Source of the DNA: CAIPAT01 sp041665605 | Lineage (GTDB): Bacteria > Verrucomicrobiota > Lentisphaeria > Victivallales > Victivallaceae | NCBI GenBank assembly: GCA_041665605.1 | Contig: JBAYIO010000003.1 | Span: 41,721-105,720 of the forward strand | DNA: 64,000 bases | Reading direction: 5' to 3' | In this document: positions 44,467-52,959 of the stretch, piece by piece | Layout of the letters: the number at the start of each line of letters is the position of its first letter | Position numbering within the stretch: position 1 is the stretch's first letter | Notes under the pieces: model-generated | Databases searched by the model: none | Told to the model about the DNA's origin: nothing | The model's input: the letters and a program-made list of their open reading frames with translations, nothing else | Position numbers and translations under genes: made by a program

Positions 44467-45668
44467 AGTTAAATTTACAGCGATTCCGGACGATGGCGGC
44501 ATTAGCCGCCATAATCACCGCTCCGGCGCTATTCGCGGCGGAAGCTAAAAGCGATGCCGCGGATGCGAAAACTCCGTTAAAAACCGCCGTCTTTGTGCGC
44601 AATTCAGGCGGAAGAGAACTTAGGGATAAAATAGATACGTTCAACGACAGGCTCTCCGCCCGCCTGACCGAAAAAGGTTTCTCCACGATGGACTGGAAGG
44701 ATGTCATCCAGAAGTTCCGGGAGTCCAGCGAAACCGAAGATCAAATCTTCAAGGACGTGAAGACTTTTATGGCCGTCAGTACGACCACCGAAACCAATCA
44801 AAGCCTTACAAAGATGGCGACCAAGGACAGAGAGCCGGATGAAACCGTTTTAGCGGCGCAGGGCAGGGATGGAGGAACCGCGCAGGCCTCGTCACTGCGG
44901 ATTGCTCAAATGATTGACGCCGACTACATTATCGTCGCATCCATGGGACAGCTCGGACATGAGAAACGCACATTCAAAGGCGAAGGCACCATTTATCAGA
45001 CCAACAATACTGCGGACATCTATACCATGCCGCTCACGATCAAAGTGCTGGACGGCAACACCGGCCAGTCCATCTACGGCGACACGCTGACCGCGTCATA
45101 CCGCGTGGCGCAGAATGCCAGTCTGGAGATAAAGCAGGATAACATCGCTGACAATCTCATCGACATCGGCACCGCCAAACTGGCGGATAACATCATCAGC
45201 AAGGTCGAGCGCATCCGGAATGCCGGACTCAAGGCCGCGACCGCCGCCGAATTCACCATTGACTGCAATGTAACCGGAGCGACGGTGGAACTGGATGGCG
45301 CGGCAATCGGTTCTCCGCCGGGCAAGTTCATCGTCAGGCCGGGCCTCCATCAGCTCCGCGTTTCCCGTGAATATTTCCAGACATGGGAAAGAACAGTCAA
45401 CATTTTTCCGAATCAGAAGCTGAGTATTTCCCTTGAGCTTTCCGAAACCGGCCTGGCCAAGTACAAGGATATTACCGCGTTCAAGCAGGCCCAGGAACTG
45501 GAGAAACTCGAAAAGGTCGCGCGGGTTGACATCGCCAGGGAACAGAGCAAGGCGGATGCCGATGTCAAGGAAAAAGTTTCGTCAGGCCGTGAAGTATTCC
45601 TGAAAAACAGCTATATCCGCTCGGACGGCTTCGCCCAGCAGCTTACGCGAGTCATTCACGGCTATTGA
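44463..45668 (+). CDS. PEGA-domain periplasmic protein of the lipoprotein operon
   Basis: The 401-aa protein has a signal peptide (MAALAAIITAPALFAAEA) and a central alpha/beta region like CsgG/LpoB-type proteins (KTAVFVRNSGGRELRDKIDTFNDRLSARLTEKGF...IAQMIDADYIIVASMGQLG). A PEGA domain follows (IDCNVTGATVELDGAAIGSPPGKFIVRPGLHQLRVSREYFQTWER), then a charged C-terminal helix. Translation is coupled by ATGA overlap with the upstream gene. It is likely part of an envelope complex. Confidence 0.78.
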   Translation: MKLNLQRFRTMAALAAIITAPALFAAEAKSDAADAKTPLKTAVFVRNSGGRELRDKIDTFNDRLSARLTEKGFSTMDWKDVIQKFRESSETEDQIFKDVKTFMAVSTTTETNQSLTKMATKDREPDETVLAAQGRDGGTAQASSLRIAQMIDADYIIVASMGQLGHEKRTFKGEGTIYQTNNTADIYTMPLTIKVLDGNTGQSIYGDTLTASYRVAQNASLEIKQDNIADNLIDIGTAKLADNIISKVERIRNAGLKAATAAEFTIDCNVTGATVELDGAAIGSPPGKFIVRPGLHQLRVSREYFQTWERTVNIFPNQKLSISLELSETGLAKYKDITAFKQAQELEKLEKVARVDIAREQSKADADVKEKVSSGREVFLKNSYIRSDGFAQQLTRVIHGY

Positions 45669-45709
45669 CCATATCCGGCATTCATCAACAAATTCAGGAG
45701 ATAATTATT

Positions 45710-46849
45710 ATGAGAAAAAGATTTCGGAACACCGGTTACGCCGCTATCGCAGCGGCTGTCGGCCTATTCAGCGCGGCAGCGCAGGCGCAGGACCCGCTGC
45801 CCAAAGGAGAACAGGCGGGCATCTACATCGGCGAATTAAAAGTCCAGCCGGCGGTGGTCGAGTCGGCCCAGAAAAACGGGAAACTGCTTTCAATCAAGCT
45901 GGCCGCGCAATCGCTGGACACGCAATTCATCTCCGCGCTCAGTTCGGCGAGAGTCTTTCAGGTGATGGAACGCAAACGCAAAGCGGACGTTGAACAGGAA
46001 CAGGGCTTTGCCGCGACTGCGGTTGACGTCAATGACAAGGATGCCGCCCAGACCGGAAAAATGGCAGGCGCGAAATATGCGTTTCTCCCGCAAATCGACG
46101 GGTTTGAGGATCTGGTGGATACTCAGGAATACAAAGCCATCGGACGGACATCCATGCGCCGCCGCCTCTTTCTATCCGCGACCGTCTCCATTGTCGATAC
46201 GACAACAGGACGCATGCTGCCGGGAGTGGCCAATGTTCAAATGACTCAGGAGGAGATCGTCGAGAACAGCCAGAATAAAACAGGTCTTCAAGGCAGTGAC
46301 ATTGCGGTAGTCGAACTGGCTAAAAAAGTGGCGAACAGCCTGTGTCAGGATGCCATCGCGCTGCTTCGTCCCGCTAAAGTCCTGGCCGTCACCGGCCAGC
46401 AGGTGCTTATCAACCGCGGCACTCCTGCCGGATTCAAGGAAGGAATGCCGGTTGAATTTTTCGCATTTGAAGAGATAAAGGACGAAGATTCCGGAGAAAC
46501 CTTCCGCAACGAAGTTCCCGTCGGCAAAGGCAGCGTCGTCCGCACTGATCCGAAACAGTCTTACGCGATGATAGAAGGCAATAATCTGGGCGTCGCCAAG
46601 GGGTGCATCGTCAAATTGATAAAGGCCAGAACAGTCAGGCCTGGCGTTCCGGTTTCCGCGCCCGGCGGCTCGTTCCCGGAAGAACCCAGACGCGTTCCGG
46701 CCCAGCCGGCCGACACTACTCCCGGTTCCTCCGACAAACCTCTTCAGTTCGATACTGATGCGACAGTGCCGGTTCCGCCTGCCGCCGCCGTAAAAAACGC
46801 CGCGCCTCAAACGCCGCCGCCACAAGCCTCCGCCACACCTAAAAAATAA
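45710..46849 (+). CDS. CsgG/curli-assembly-like periplasmic protein
   Basis: The 379-aa protein has a signal peptide (to about AQAQ). A nucleotide-pocket-like fold follows: LDTQFISALSSARVFQVMERKRKADVEQEQGF...GAKYAFLPQIDGF...SATVSIVDTTTGRMLPG. The C-terminus is Pro/Ala-rich. The pattern resembles CsgG and the LpoB/FlgT family. ATG 45710 has a CAGGAG site; the longer frame from a TTG at 45665 overlaps the previous gene and lacks one. It is third in the operon. Confidence 0.75.
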   Translation: MRKRFRNTGYAAIAAAVGLFSAAAQAQDPLPKGEQAGIYIGELKVQPAVVESAQKNGKLLSIKLAAQSLDTQFISALSSARVFQVMERKRKADVEQEQGFAATAVDVNDKDAAQTGKMAGAKYAFLPQIDGFEDLVDTQEYKAIGRTSMRRRLFLSATVSIVDTTTGRMLPGVANVQMTQEEIVENSQNKTGLQGSDIAVVELAKKVANSLCQDAIALLRPAKVLAVTGQQVLINRGTPAGFKEGMPVEFFAFEEIKDEDSGETFRNEVPVGKGSVVRTDPKQSYAMIEGNNLGVAKGCIVKLIKARTVRPGVPVSAPGGSFPEEPRRVPAQPADTTPGSSDKPLQFDTDATVPVPPAAAVKNAAPQTPPPQASATPKK

Positions 46850-46862
46850 GGATAAGTAAAAT

Positions 46863-47261
46863 ATGAAAAAAACTATTATTGCCGCGTTGTCCGCCCTGTC
46901 TTTATTGTTCATTCAGGGCTGCTGGACTTCAGTGATGGACGTGGACGGCGCGGCTGACGGCACCACGACCGTAAACTTTAAAAACAGCCCGGTGGATGTC
47001 AAAATCCTTGACACCAGAAGCCGTTTTGTCAACGGACTGCTGATGGTCAATACGGAACTGGAATCCGGCTACAGCAACCCTTACCGTCTCGAGTATAAGT
47101 TCTCCTGGTATGACTCCGCCGGAATGGAAGTTGAGCCCGCCCGCTCCGCCTGGATACCGTTCTACCTGAACGGACGCGAAACAAAAACCATCCAGGGGCT
47201 GGCGCCGAACCCGTCCGCCAAAGCATTCAAAATTAAATTCCGCGAAGCGGACCGGCACTAG
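46863..47261 (+). CDS. YcfL-like (DUF1425) lipoprotein
   Basis: The 132-aa protein has a lipobox (LLFIQGC). Its body (VNTELESGYSNPYRLEYKFSWYDSAGMEVEPARSAWIPFYLNGRETKTIQGLAPNPSAKAFKIKFREA) is the typical YcfL beta-sandwich. In E. coli ycfL is a neighbour of lpoB (ycfM), and here the LpoB-like gene comes next, supporting a shared role in cell-wall synthesis control. Confidence 0.85.
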   Translation: MKKTIIAALSALSLLFIQGCWTSVMDVDGAADGTTTVNFKNSPVDVKILDTRSRFVNGLLMVNTELESGYSNPYRLEYKFSWYDSAGMEVEPARSAWIPFYLNGRETKTIQGLAPNPSAKAFKIKFREADRH

Positions 47262-47399
47262 GGTTAAGCCGGTCAAAGAGATTACATAAAGGTGATTTTT
47301 AGTGAATTTGCTGAATTTGGGAAGAATGAGGCTTGAAAACTGGTTTCAAAACGCAAAATTAAACTTTAAACAAAGACTCTAAAGTGGAGATTGAAAATT

Positions 47400-47993
47400 A
47401 TGATTAACAACCGCGCTATGATTTTAGGTCTGGTGTCCTGCGGCCTTGTTGCTGTTCTGACCTCGTGTTCTTCGCCGACCGTTAAGTACGGCGATGCCAC
47501 TTCCGCCAAACCAGTCTCAACGGATTTCGGTTCGAATGATCTGCAGCAGACGGTAAACACCATGGTCAATTCCATGCTGGTCTTTCCGCCAATCGTGGAA
47601 CTCACTAAAAGCCGCAGGCCGATAATTGAAGTTGCCGCGGTCAACAACAAAACCATGCAGCATATTGATACCCAGTCGATTACTGATTCCATCCGCACCC
47701 GGCTGCTCCGTTCCGGCAAGTTCCGCTTCACCGATCGGAGCTCCGACGCTCAAACTATCGAGGAAATCAAAGCTCAGCAGGAAAGCGGACTCAACGACCA
47801 GAATTCCGCCACTCAGTTCGGCCAGCAGTATTCGGCTGAATTCCTGCTGGTTTCCAACTTATCGGAAATCAAACAGAAGAACGACGATGTAGTGGATGTT
47901 TATTATAAAGTCACCATGAGTCTGAAGAACTTGAAGACCGGAATTCTCGAATGGAGTGATGAACAGGAAATACGCAAGGTTCTAGAGCGCTAA
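47400..47993 (+). CDS. lpoB: LpoB-like penicillin-binding-protein activator
   Basis: The 197-aa lipoprotein (lipobox around AVLTSC) has the LpoB core: DFGSNDLQQTVNTMVNSML, RRPIIEVAAVNNKTMQHIDTQSITDSIRTRLLRSGKFRFTD, SAEFLLVSNLSEI and YYKVTMSLKNLKTGILEWSDEQEIRK. LpoB activates the bifunctional PBP1b from the outer membrane in enterobacteria; the partner here is not in the window. ATG 47400 has GGAG upstream; a TTG at 47391 is the alternative. Confidence 0.9.
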   Translation: MINNRAMILGLVSCGLVAVLTSCSSPTVKYGDATSAKPVSTDFGSNDLQQTVNTMVNSMLVFPPIVELTKSRRPIIEVAAVNNKTMQHIDTQSITDSIRTRLLRSGKFRFTDRSSDAQTIEEIKAQQESGLNDQNSATQFGQQYSAEFLLVSNLSEIKQKNDDVVDVYYKVTMSLKNLKTGILEWSDEQEIRKVLER

Positions 47994-48011
47994 ACCGCGC
48001 AGGAGGAGTTT

Positions 48012-48734
48012 ATGTTAAGAGTAATCAGCATCTTTGCCGCCGTACTGATGATTGCATTGCAGGGGTGTACCATCGCCAATCCATCCCTGACCTATGATTT
48101 CACGCCGGGCGGAAAACTCGCGGGAAATAATCCTCCCGTGCGGAAAATTGTCATTATGAAACCGCTGGATATCCGCGGCCACGCCGGAACAACTCCGGGC
48201 ATGAAAGCGTTCATCCCGTTTTATCCGTATGTGCGGGAGATTCGCGAACCTGAAGCGTTTACCTACGACTGGAACGGTTATCGCTTCGACTACGAAATGG
48301 ACTTTACCGAACTGGTCGCCATGGATTTGCGCGCTTCCGGCATCGCGGTTGATGTGGTGGCTTCGCCGGAGACCACGCAGATTCCTGCCCTGATCACCGG
48401 TAAAAATCCGCCGGACTATATCATCAAACTTCGCCTGAACCGCCTGGACTGGCAGAAGAAATTCACCATGTACGGGGTCAGTGTCATTGGATATGTGCCT
48501 CAGGTTTTCGGCGCTCCGGATGAATATGGATTTGCTTACCTGAAATTCTCGGCGGACGTGTTTGACGCACAGGGAAGACCTGTTGCCAGCAGAACGTTCT
48601 CCGCCACTGAAAGCCAGAACAGTTGGCTGTATTACTTCACCGGCTATCTGAGAGCGCTGACCAGGGCTTATGCTCAGGTGTCGCCTGATTTCCGCCGCTT
48701 CGTCGCTGATTCAGTTTCCGGCAACACTCCATAA
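48012..48734 (+). CDS. Lipoprotein of unknown function (end of LpoB operon)
   Basis: The 240-aa protein has a lipobox (IALQGC). The body is alpha/beta (VRKIVIMKPLDIRGHAGTTPG...TELVAMDLRASGIAVDVV...PPDYIIKLRLNRLDWQKKFTMYGVSVIGYV). It resembles YajG/LptE-like small envelope proteins in general fold only. An AGGAGGAG site and the 18-bp gap place it in the operon. A terminator follows. Confidence 0.7.
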   Translation: MLRVISIFAAVLMIALQGCTIANPSLTYDFTPGGKLAGNNPPVRKIVIMKPLDIRGHAGTTPGMKAFIPFYPYVREIREPEAFTYDWNGYRFDYEMDFTELVAMDLRASGIAVDVVASPETTQIPALITGKNPPDYIIKLRLNRLDWQKKFTMYGVSVIGYVPQVFGAPDEYGFAYLKFSADVFDAQGRPVASRTFSATESQNSWLYYFTGYLRALTRAYAQVSPDFRRFVADSVSGNTP

Positions 48735-48752
48735 AGATAAGAACCTCATGAT

Positions 48753-48783
48753 TAAAGCCCGGGGGCACTGGGCTTTACTTTTT
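48753..48783 (+). terminator. Intrinsic terminator of the lipoprotein operon
   Basis: TAAAGCCC (48753-48760) and GGGCTTTA (48770-48777) form an 8-bp stem followed by CTTTTT. Confidence 0.85.
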
Positions 48784-48835
48784 CAGTCATATTTACATGT
48801 TGATGGTTAATCAAATCAATTATATGGTTTAACAC

Positions 48836-49933
48836 ATGAATAAGCAAATTGAAAATATCTTTAACTATCTATTGAAAAAGATGGCTGACGGAACCTTCAA
48901 GCAAGGGGACTTATTACCATTTGAAAAGCAACTGGCTGAGGATTTTGGAACTGATCTCAATAACGCGCACCGGGCGGTAAGTGCACTGGAAAAACACGGC
49001 TTGGTAATCCGGAAAAAGCGTTTCGGCACATTAGTGAATCCCAGCCTGGACTTGAATCTGGTGAGACGGCTGCTTAATGAAACCAGCAGACAGGTTTGCG
49101 TGTTGTATTCAATGACGCCGCATTGGATACACTGGGATCAAAATTCATTTGACGGACTTGCCGAAGTGATTGAACCAAAAGGTTACTCTATTGTTTATAA
49201 AAATCTTCCCACCAGCAGCGAGGGACGGGAGGCGTATGCTGATTTGCTGCGTGAAATTGAGCTTCAGGACATGTGCGCCCTGGTAATTTTTCCCGACCAG
49301 GAAGATTTCTATTTTATGAATGACAACAGCGACTTGCTGCAAAATTTATCTATTCCGGTATTTATGCTGAATCGCAGCGGGGAACCTTTGCTGATGGATA
49401 TGGTTTCGTATATTGCGATGGACACGTTTGGTGATGGTTTATTTGTTGGAAAATTGTTGAAGAAAAACAATTACCGGAACATTATTATGCTCAATGTGGA
49501 TATGCCCACATTCTGGTCTGAACAGCGATACGAAGGACTTAAGCAGGCTTTGACCAGAGGCGATAGAGATTTTCCCTGTCCGTCCAACTTTACAACAAAG
49601 GACGAGCAGCTAATTCTAGATTTTGTCACTCGGCACGGTCCGGAATCGGTGGTAGTTGCGGTCAATAATCTTGTTGCCGCGCAGTTTATCGATTATGCCA
49701 GGGTAAAAAAAATACATGCCGGCAAAGATTACCGGATGATTTCCTTTGATGACCATCCGATGTACCGTTCATATAATCTAACAACTATGGCCGTACCAAG
49801 AAAAAAGATCGGACAGTTATTCGGACAGATGGTTTGCGACACCTCCTGGCTGAAAGCTTATCGCGGCCTGTATTCCATTAAAATCCATTCAGAATTGATT
49901 GTGCGCGACACGCTTAAACCTGAATGCCTCTGA
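48836..49933 (+). CDS. GntR-type regulator with LacI-like sensing domain
   Basis: The 365-aa protein has an N-terminal winged helix (IENIFNYLLKKMADGTFKQGDLLPFEKQLAEDFGTDLNNAHRAVSALEKHGLVIRKKRFGTLV). A type-1 periplasmic-binding-like sugar-sensing domain follows (VCVLYSMTPHWIHWD...MRKKIG-type end, YRMISFDDHPMYRSYNLTTMAVPRKKIGQLFG). This AraR-like layout is typical of sugar-utilisation regulators. It lies directly upstream of the GH-like gene at 50156 and its promoter, so it probably controls the locus. Confidence 0.88.
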   Translation: MNKQIENIFNYLLKKMADGTFKQGDLLPFEKQLAEDFGTDLNNAHRAVSALEKHGLVIRKKRFGTLVNPSLDLNLVRRLLNETSRQVCVLYSMTPHWIHWDQNSFDGLAEVIEPKGYSIVYKNLPTSSEGREAYADLLREIELQDMCALVIFPDQEDFYFMNDNSDLLQNLSIPVFMLNRSGEPLLMDMVSYIAMDTFGDGLFVGKLLKKNNYRNIIMLNVDMPTFWSEQRYEGLKQALTRGDRDFPCPSNFTTKDEQLILDFVTRHGPESVVVAVNNLVAAQFIDYARVKKIHAGKDYRMISFDDHPMYRSYNLTTMAVPRKKIGQLFGQMVCDTSWLKAYRGLYSIKIHSELIVRDTLKPECL

Positions 49934-50032
49934 TTGTTGCTGATTTTGCAGTATCTTAGTATAATATCCCAAAAGGAGAAAAGCATTTCACTATTATATA
50001 TTCATATTGAATGAATATATATTAATAATTAA

Positions 50033-50080
50033 GAATATATTCATAATTGTATTGACAATATTGCTTTCCTGATATATAAT
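50033..50080 (+). promoter_or_regulatory. Consensus promoter with upstream palindrome, driving the 50.1-58.6 kb locus
   Basis: TTGACA (50052-50057) and TATAAT (50075-50080) are perfect hexamers at 17-bp spacing. The palindrome GAATATATTC (50033-50042) lies just upstream, and TTCATATTGAATGAA-type sequence (about 50001-50015) precedes it; both may be sites for the adjacent GntR-type regulator. Downstream, an ATG at 50128 opens a six-codon ORF before the main gene start. Confidence 0.75.
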
Positions 50081-50155
50081 GTTTAGCATAAAGTATATTA
50101 ATTAGCGAATTAAACAATATAATCAATATGGTTGAATATGTGCTTTGAGGATAAA

Positions 50156-52885
50156 ATGCCGTTGCCGCCGAATCGCGAGAATTGGGGATTTGTAAACGAC
50201 TTGCACAAGCCTTCTGATTCCCATATTCACTGGACTTCACCATTTTCACCAGATGCCGGCAGTCTTGATTTAAGTAAAGGAACAGAGCTTGGTTTTGAAT
50301 TTCCCGACCCGGCAGGTGTCCTGGAAACCGTTAATGCTGATTTAGTTAAATTCCTCAAGACGGGCAACATTTACCGTTGCGGCGGTATCCCTATCGTCTG
50401 CCGCCATGCCGATATGCCGGAATCAGAAAATTTCAGACTGGAAGTTACAAAAAATAGAATAAATATTCTGTCCGGCGGCACTGAAGGTATTCGCCGCGGG
50501 ATCTATTGTTTTGAAGAAATGCTGCTTGGCGCGAAAGCGCCTGCCCTGCCGCTTGGCGTTACCGAACATAAACCATGGTTGCGCAACCGGATTTCACGTT
50601 GCTTTTTCGGCCCGATTAAACGGCCTCCGTTCAATCGGGACGAGCTTATGGATGAGATTGACTACTATCCGGATGAATATTTAAACCGTCTGGCACACGA
50701 AGGCGTGAACGGCCTCTGGCTGACAATTGTTTTCCGCGACTTGTGCAAAACTTCGATCACCGGACTAAAGCCGGATGCGGAAAAACGGCTTGAAAAACTG
50801 CGTCGAACAGTGACTAAGTGTCTCCGTTACGGGATCAAAACCTGGGCTTTCTGCATCGAACCGGCCGGCTGGCTGCCCGGCGATCCGCTGCTGGAAAAAT
50901 ATCCGGAATTACAGGGTCCCTGGGGCTGGGATAAATATTGTTTCTGCCCAAGTTCAGATACAGCAATACAGTATTTGTATGAATCCACAAATTGGCTGTT
51001 CAAACAAGTTCCCGGGCTGGGCGGTATTCTGAACATCAGTCACGGCGAACGGGAAACCACCTGCTTGAGCCGGGTCAGCGCGACTGATAATAGCGCAATA
51101 CCTTGTCCGCGTTGCGGCACATTGCCGCATTGGAAAATTCTGTACCGGAGCTTGAGCGCAATGCGGCAGGGAATGCGCGACGCCTCGCCTTCAGCGGAAT
51201 TGATCAGTTGGCTTTATATGCCTCAGCCGGCGCCGCTGGCGGACTGGGTTTATGAACTGCCGCGGCACACGCCGGAAGGGGTGATTCTGCAATTCAATTT
51301 TGAATCCGGCGGCTGTAAAAACCAGTTGGGACATCCGCGCTGCGGCGGTGACTACTGGCTGTCATACGTTGGCCCCAGTGATCACTTCGGGTGCATTGCT
51401 GCCGGGACGGCCGGCAGCGCGGCCGAACTCAGCGCTAAAATTCAGGTAGGATGTTCACACGAAGTTGCCTCTGTTCCATTTGTACCAGTGCCTGGCCTGC
51501 TCTACCGCAAATATAAGAAAATGCGGCGGCTGGGGGTGTCCAATGTGATGCAATGCTGGTATTTCGGCAACTATCCGGGAATAATGAACCGGGCAGCCGG
51601 AATGCTTGCCGGCGAAAGTTTTGAAACCTCTGAAGAGGATTTTCTGCTGAAGCTGGCCCGGCCTGAATGGGGAGCATCAGCGGTAACAGTGGTAAAAGCA
51701 TGGCAGTATTTTGCCGAAGGCTATAGCCATTATCCGCTTTCCAATCAATTTCAATATTATGGACCGATGCACGCTGGCCCGGTGTGGCCTTTATACTTGA
51801 AACCGGCATTGAAGCCTTTAGCGCCCACCTGGAAACCGGATTTCCCGCCGAGCGGCGACACGATCGGGGAGTGTCTGGAAAATCACACGCTGGAAGAAGC
51901 CATGATTCTATGTCGGCAATTATCGGAAATATGGAACAAGGGGGTTGCGCTGTTGAATTCACTGAAACCTGAATTTGACGGAAACCATGACCGCCTGCTT
52001 GATCTCGGACTGGCGGAGGCTCTCGGCATTCAGTTTGAGAGCGGTTATAGTATCTTAAAATTCTACCATCTGCGCAAACGCCTGTACGGGGAGAAGAATA
52101 GTGTGGAAACACTCGAAGAGATGGGAAAAATCGTACAGGCCGAAATGGTCCGCGGCGAACGTCTGATAGCGCTCTGCGAACAGGATTCCCGGCTGGGATT
52201 CCACTCTGAAGCGGAAAGTCATCTATACTATCCGGCGCGCCTGTTATGGCGCATTGAACAGTTGCGAAAATTGCTGGACACGGAATTCGTGGAAGTCCGG
52301 CAGCAGTTGGAGAATGGTGGAAAACTCGAAATCTTTGCGGCGGACAGACAGCTATATCTGATTGGTGATGGCTGGAATGAAGTCGGCAATTTCCGGTGGC
52401 AGGCTATGCGGCGGGACGAAAAAGTGGTTTTCGAGTTTGAATGTACTAATCTCAGGAATGCTGAATGTGATATGATTTATCTGGCTCTGCTTGACCGCGA
52501 TTTGACGGAACATCCCTGGCGGATTTCCTGCAACAGCGAGCATGATTATACTGACAACCGGCAGTCATCCGTGTGCCGGATAAAGAAAGACAGTCATGGA
52601 TGGCGGGCGGAAATCACGCTGCTGAAAATACCTGGCGATTGTTATTTACAAATCATTCGCAAAAGTGGTAAACTGGGAGCGGAGCCGACGCTTGACATTT
52701 GGCCGGCGCCGCGGGTGCAGCCGAGACACCGGCTGAATCTGGAACGCTTTAATCCGGAAAATTGCGGCAGGTTTGGTTTAACATGGACAGAAGCAAGAAT
52801 GTCTGATATAAAAAAACATAAGGAGGTTTTATTGAGAGCTGAAAATAAGAAGATCGTCAAGAAAAGATTGATCACAGTAAATTAA
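50156..52885 (+). CDS. Large glycoside-hydrolase-like protein (GH20b-type N-domain)
   Basis: The 909-aa protein has no signal peptide. The N-terminal part (LEVTKNRINILSGGTEGIRRGIYCFEEML) looks like the GH20b/GH67 non-catalytic domain. A barrel-like region follows (LNRLAHEGVNGLWLTIVFRDL, YGIKTWAFCIEPAGWLPGD, GLGGILNISHGERETTCLS, PCPRCG), with a C-terminal beta domain. The family cannot be named. I chose ATG 50156 because TTTGAGGATAAA supplies the site; ATG 50138 and TTG 50132 are in frame. The 3' end contains an AAGGAGG segment and an unusual basic tail. Confidence 0.7.
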   Translation: MPLPPNRENWGFVNDLHKPSDSHIHWTSPFSPDAGSLDLSKGTELGFEFPDPAGVLETVNADLVKFLKTGNIYRCGGIPIVCRHADMPESENFRLEVTKNRINILSGGTEGIRRGIYCFEEMLLGAKAPALPLGVTEHKPWLRNRISRCFFGPIKRPPFNRDELMDEIDYYPDEYLNRLAHEGVNGLWLTIVFRDLCKTSITGLKPDAEKRLEKLRRTVTKCLRYGIKTWAFCIEPAGWLPGDPLLEKYPELQGPWGWDKYCFCPSSDTAIQYLYESTNWLFKQVPGLGGILNISHGERETTCLSRVSATDNSAIPCPRCGTLPHWKILYRSLSAMRQGMRDASPSAELISWLYMPQPAPLADWVYELPRHTPEGVILQFNFESGGCKNQLGHPRCGGDYWLSYVGPSDHFGCIAAGTAGSAAELSAKIQVGCSHEVASVPFVPVPGLLYRKYKKMRRLGVSNVMQCWYFGNYPGIMNRAAGMLAGESFETSEEDFLLKLARPEWGASAVTVVKAWQYFAEGYSHYPLSNQFQYYGPMHAGPVWPLYLKPALKPLAPTWKPDFPPSGDTIGECLENHTLEEAMILCRQLSEIWNKGVALLNSLKPEFDGNHDRLLDLGLAEALGIQFESGYSILKFYHLRKRLYGEKNSVETLEEMGKIVQAEMVRGERLIALCEQDSRLGFHSEAESHLYYPARLLWRIEQLRKLLDTEFVEVRQQLENGGKLEIFAADRQLYLIGDGWNEVGNFRWQAMRRDEKVVFEFECTNLRNAECDMIYLALLDRDLTEHPWRISCNSEHDYTDNRQSSVCRIKKDSHGWRAEITLLKIPGDCYLQIIRKSGKLGAEPTLDIWPAPRVQPRHRLNLERFNPENCGRFGLTWTEARMSDIKKHKEVLLRAENKKIVKKRLITVN

Positions 52886-52902
52886 AAACAATAGGGGCAA
52901 CC

Positions 52903-52959
52903 ATGAAAAGAAATTTCAACAGACTAATAACTATTTACAAAGGAGCGAGAAGAAAATGA
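52903..52959 (+). CDS. 18-aa leader peptide ORF coupled to the beta-helix gene
   Basis: ATG 52903 follows GGGG and encodes 18 mostly basic residues (MKRNFNRLITIYKGARRK). Its TGA overlaps the next gene's ATG (ATGA at 52956-52959). It could serve translational coupling or be fortuitous, because the ribosome site of the next gene lies inside it. Confidence 0.3.
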   Translation: MKRNFNRLITIYKGARRK

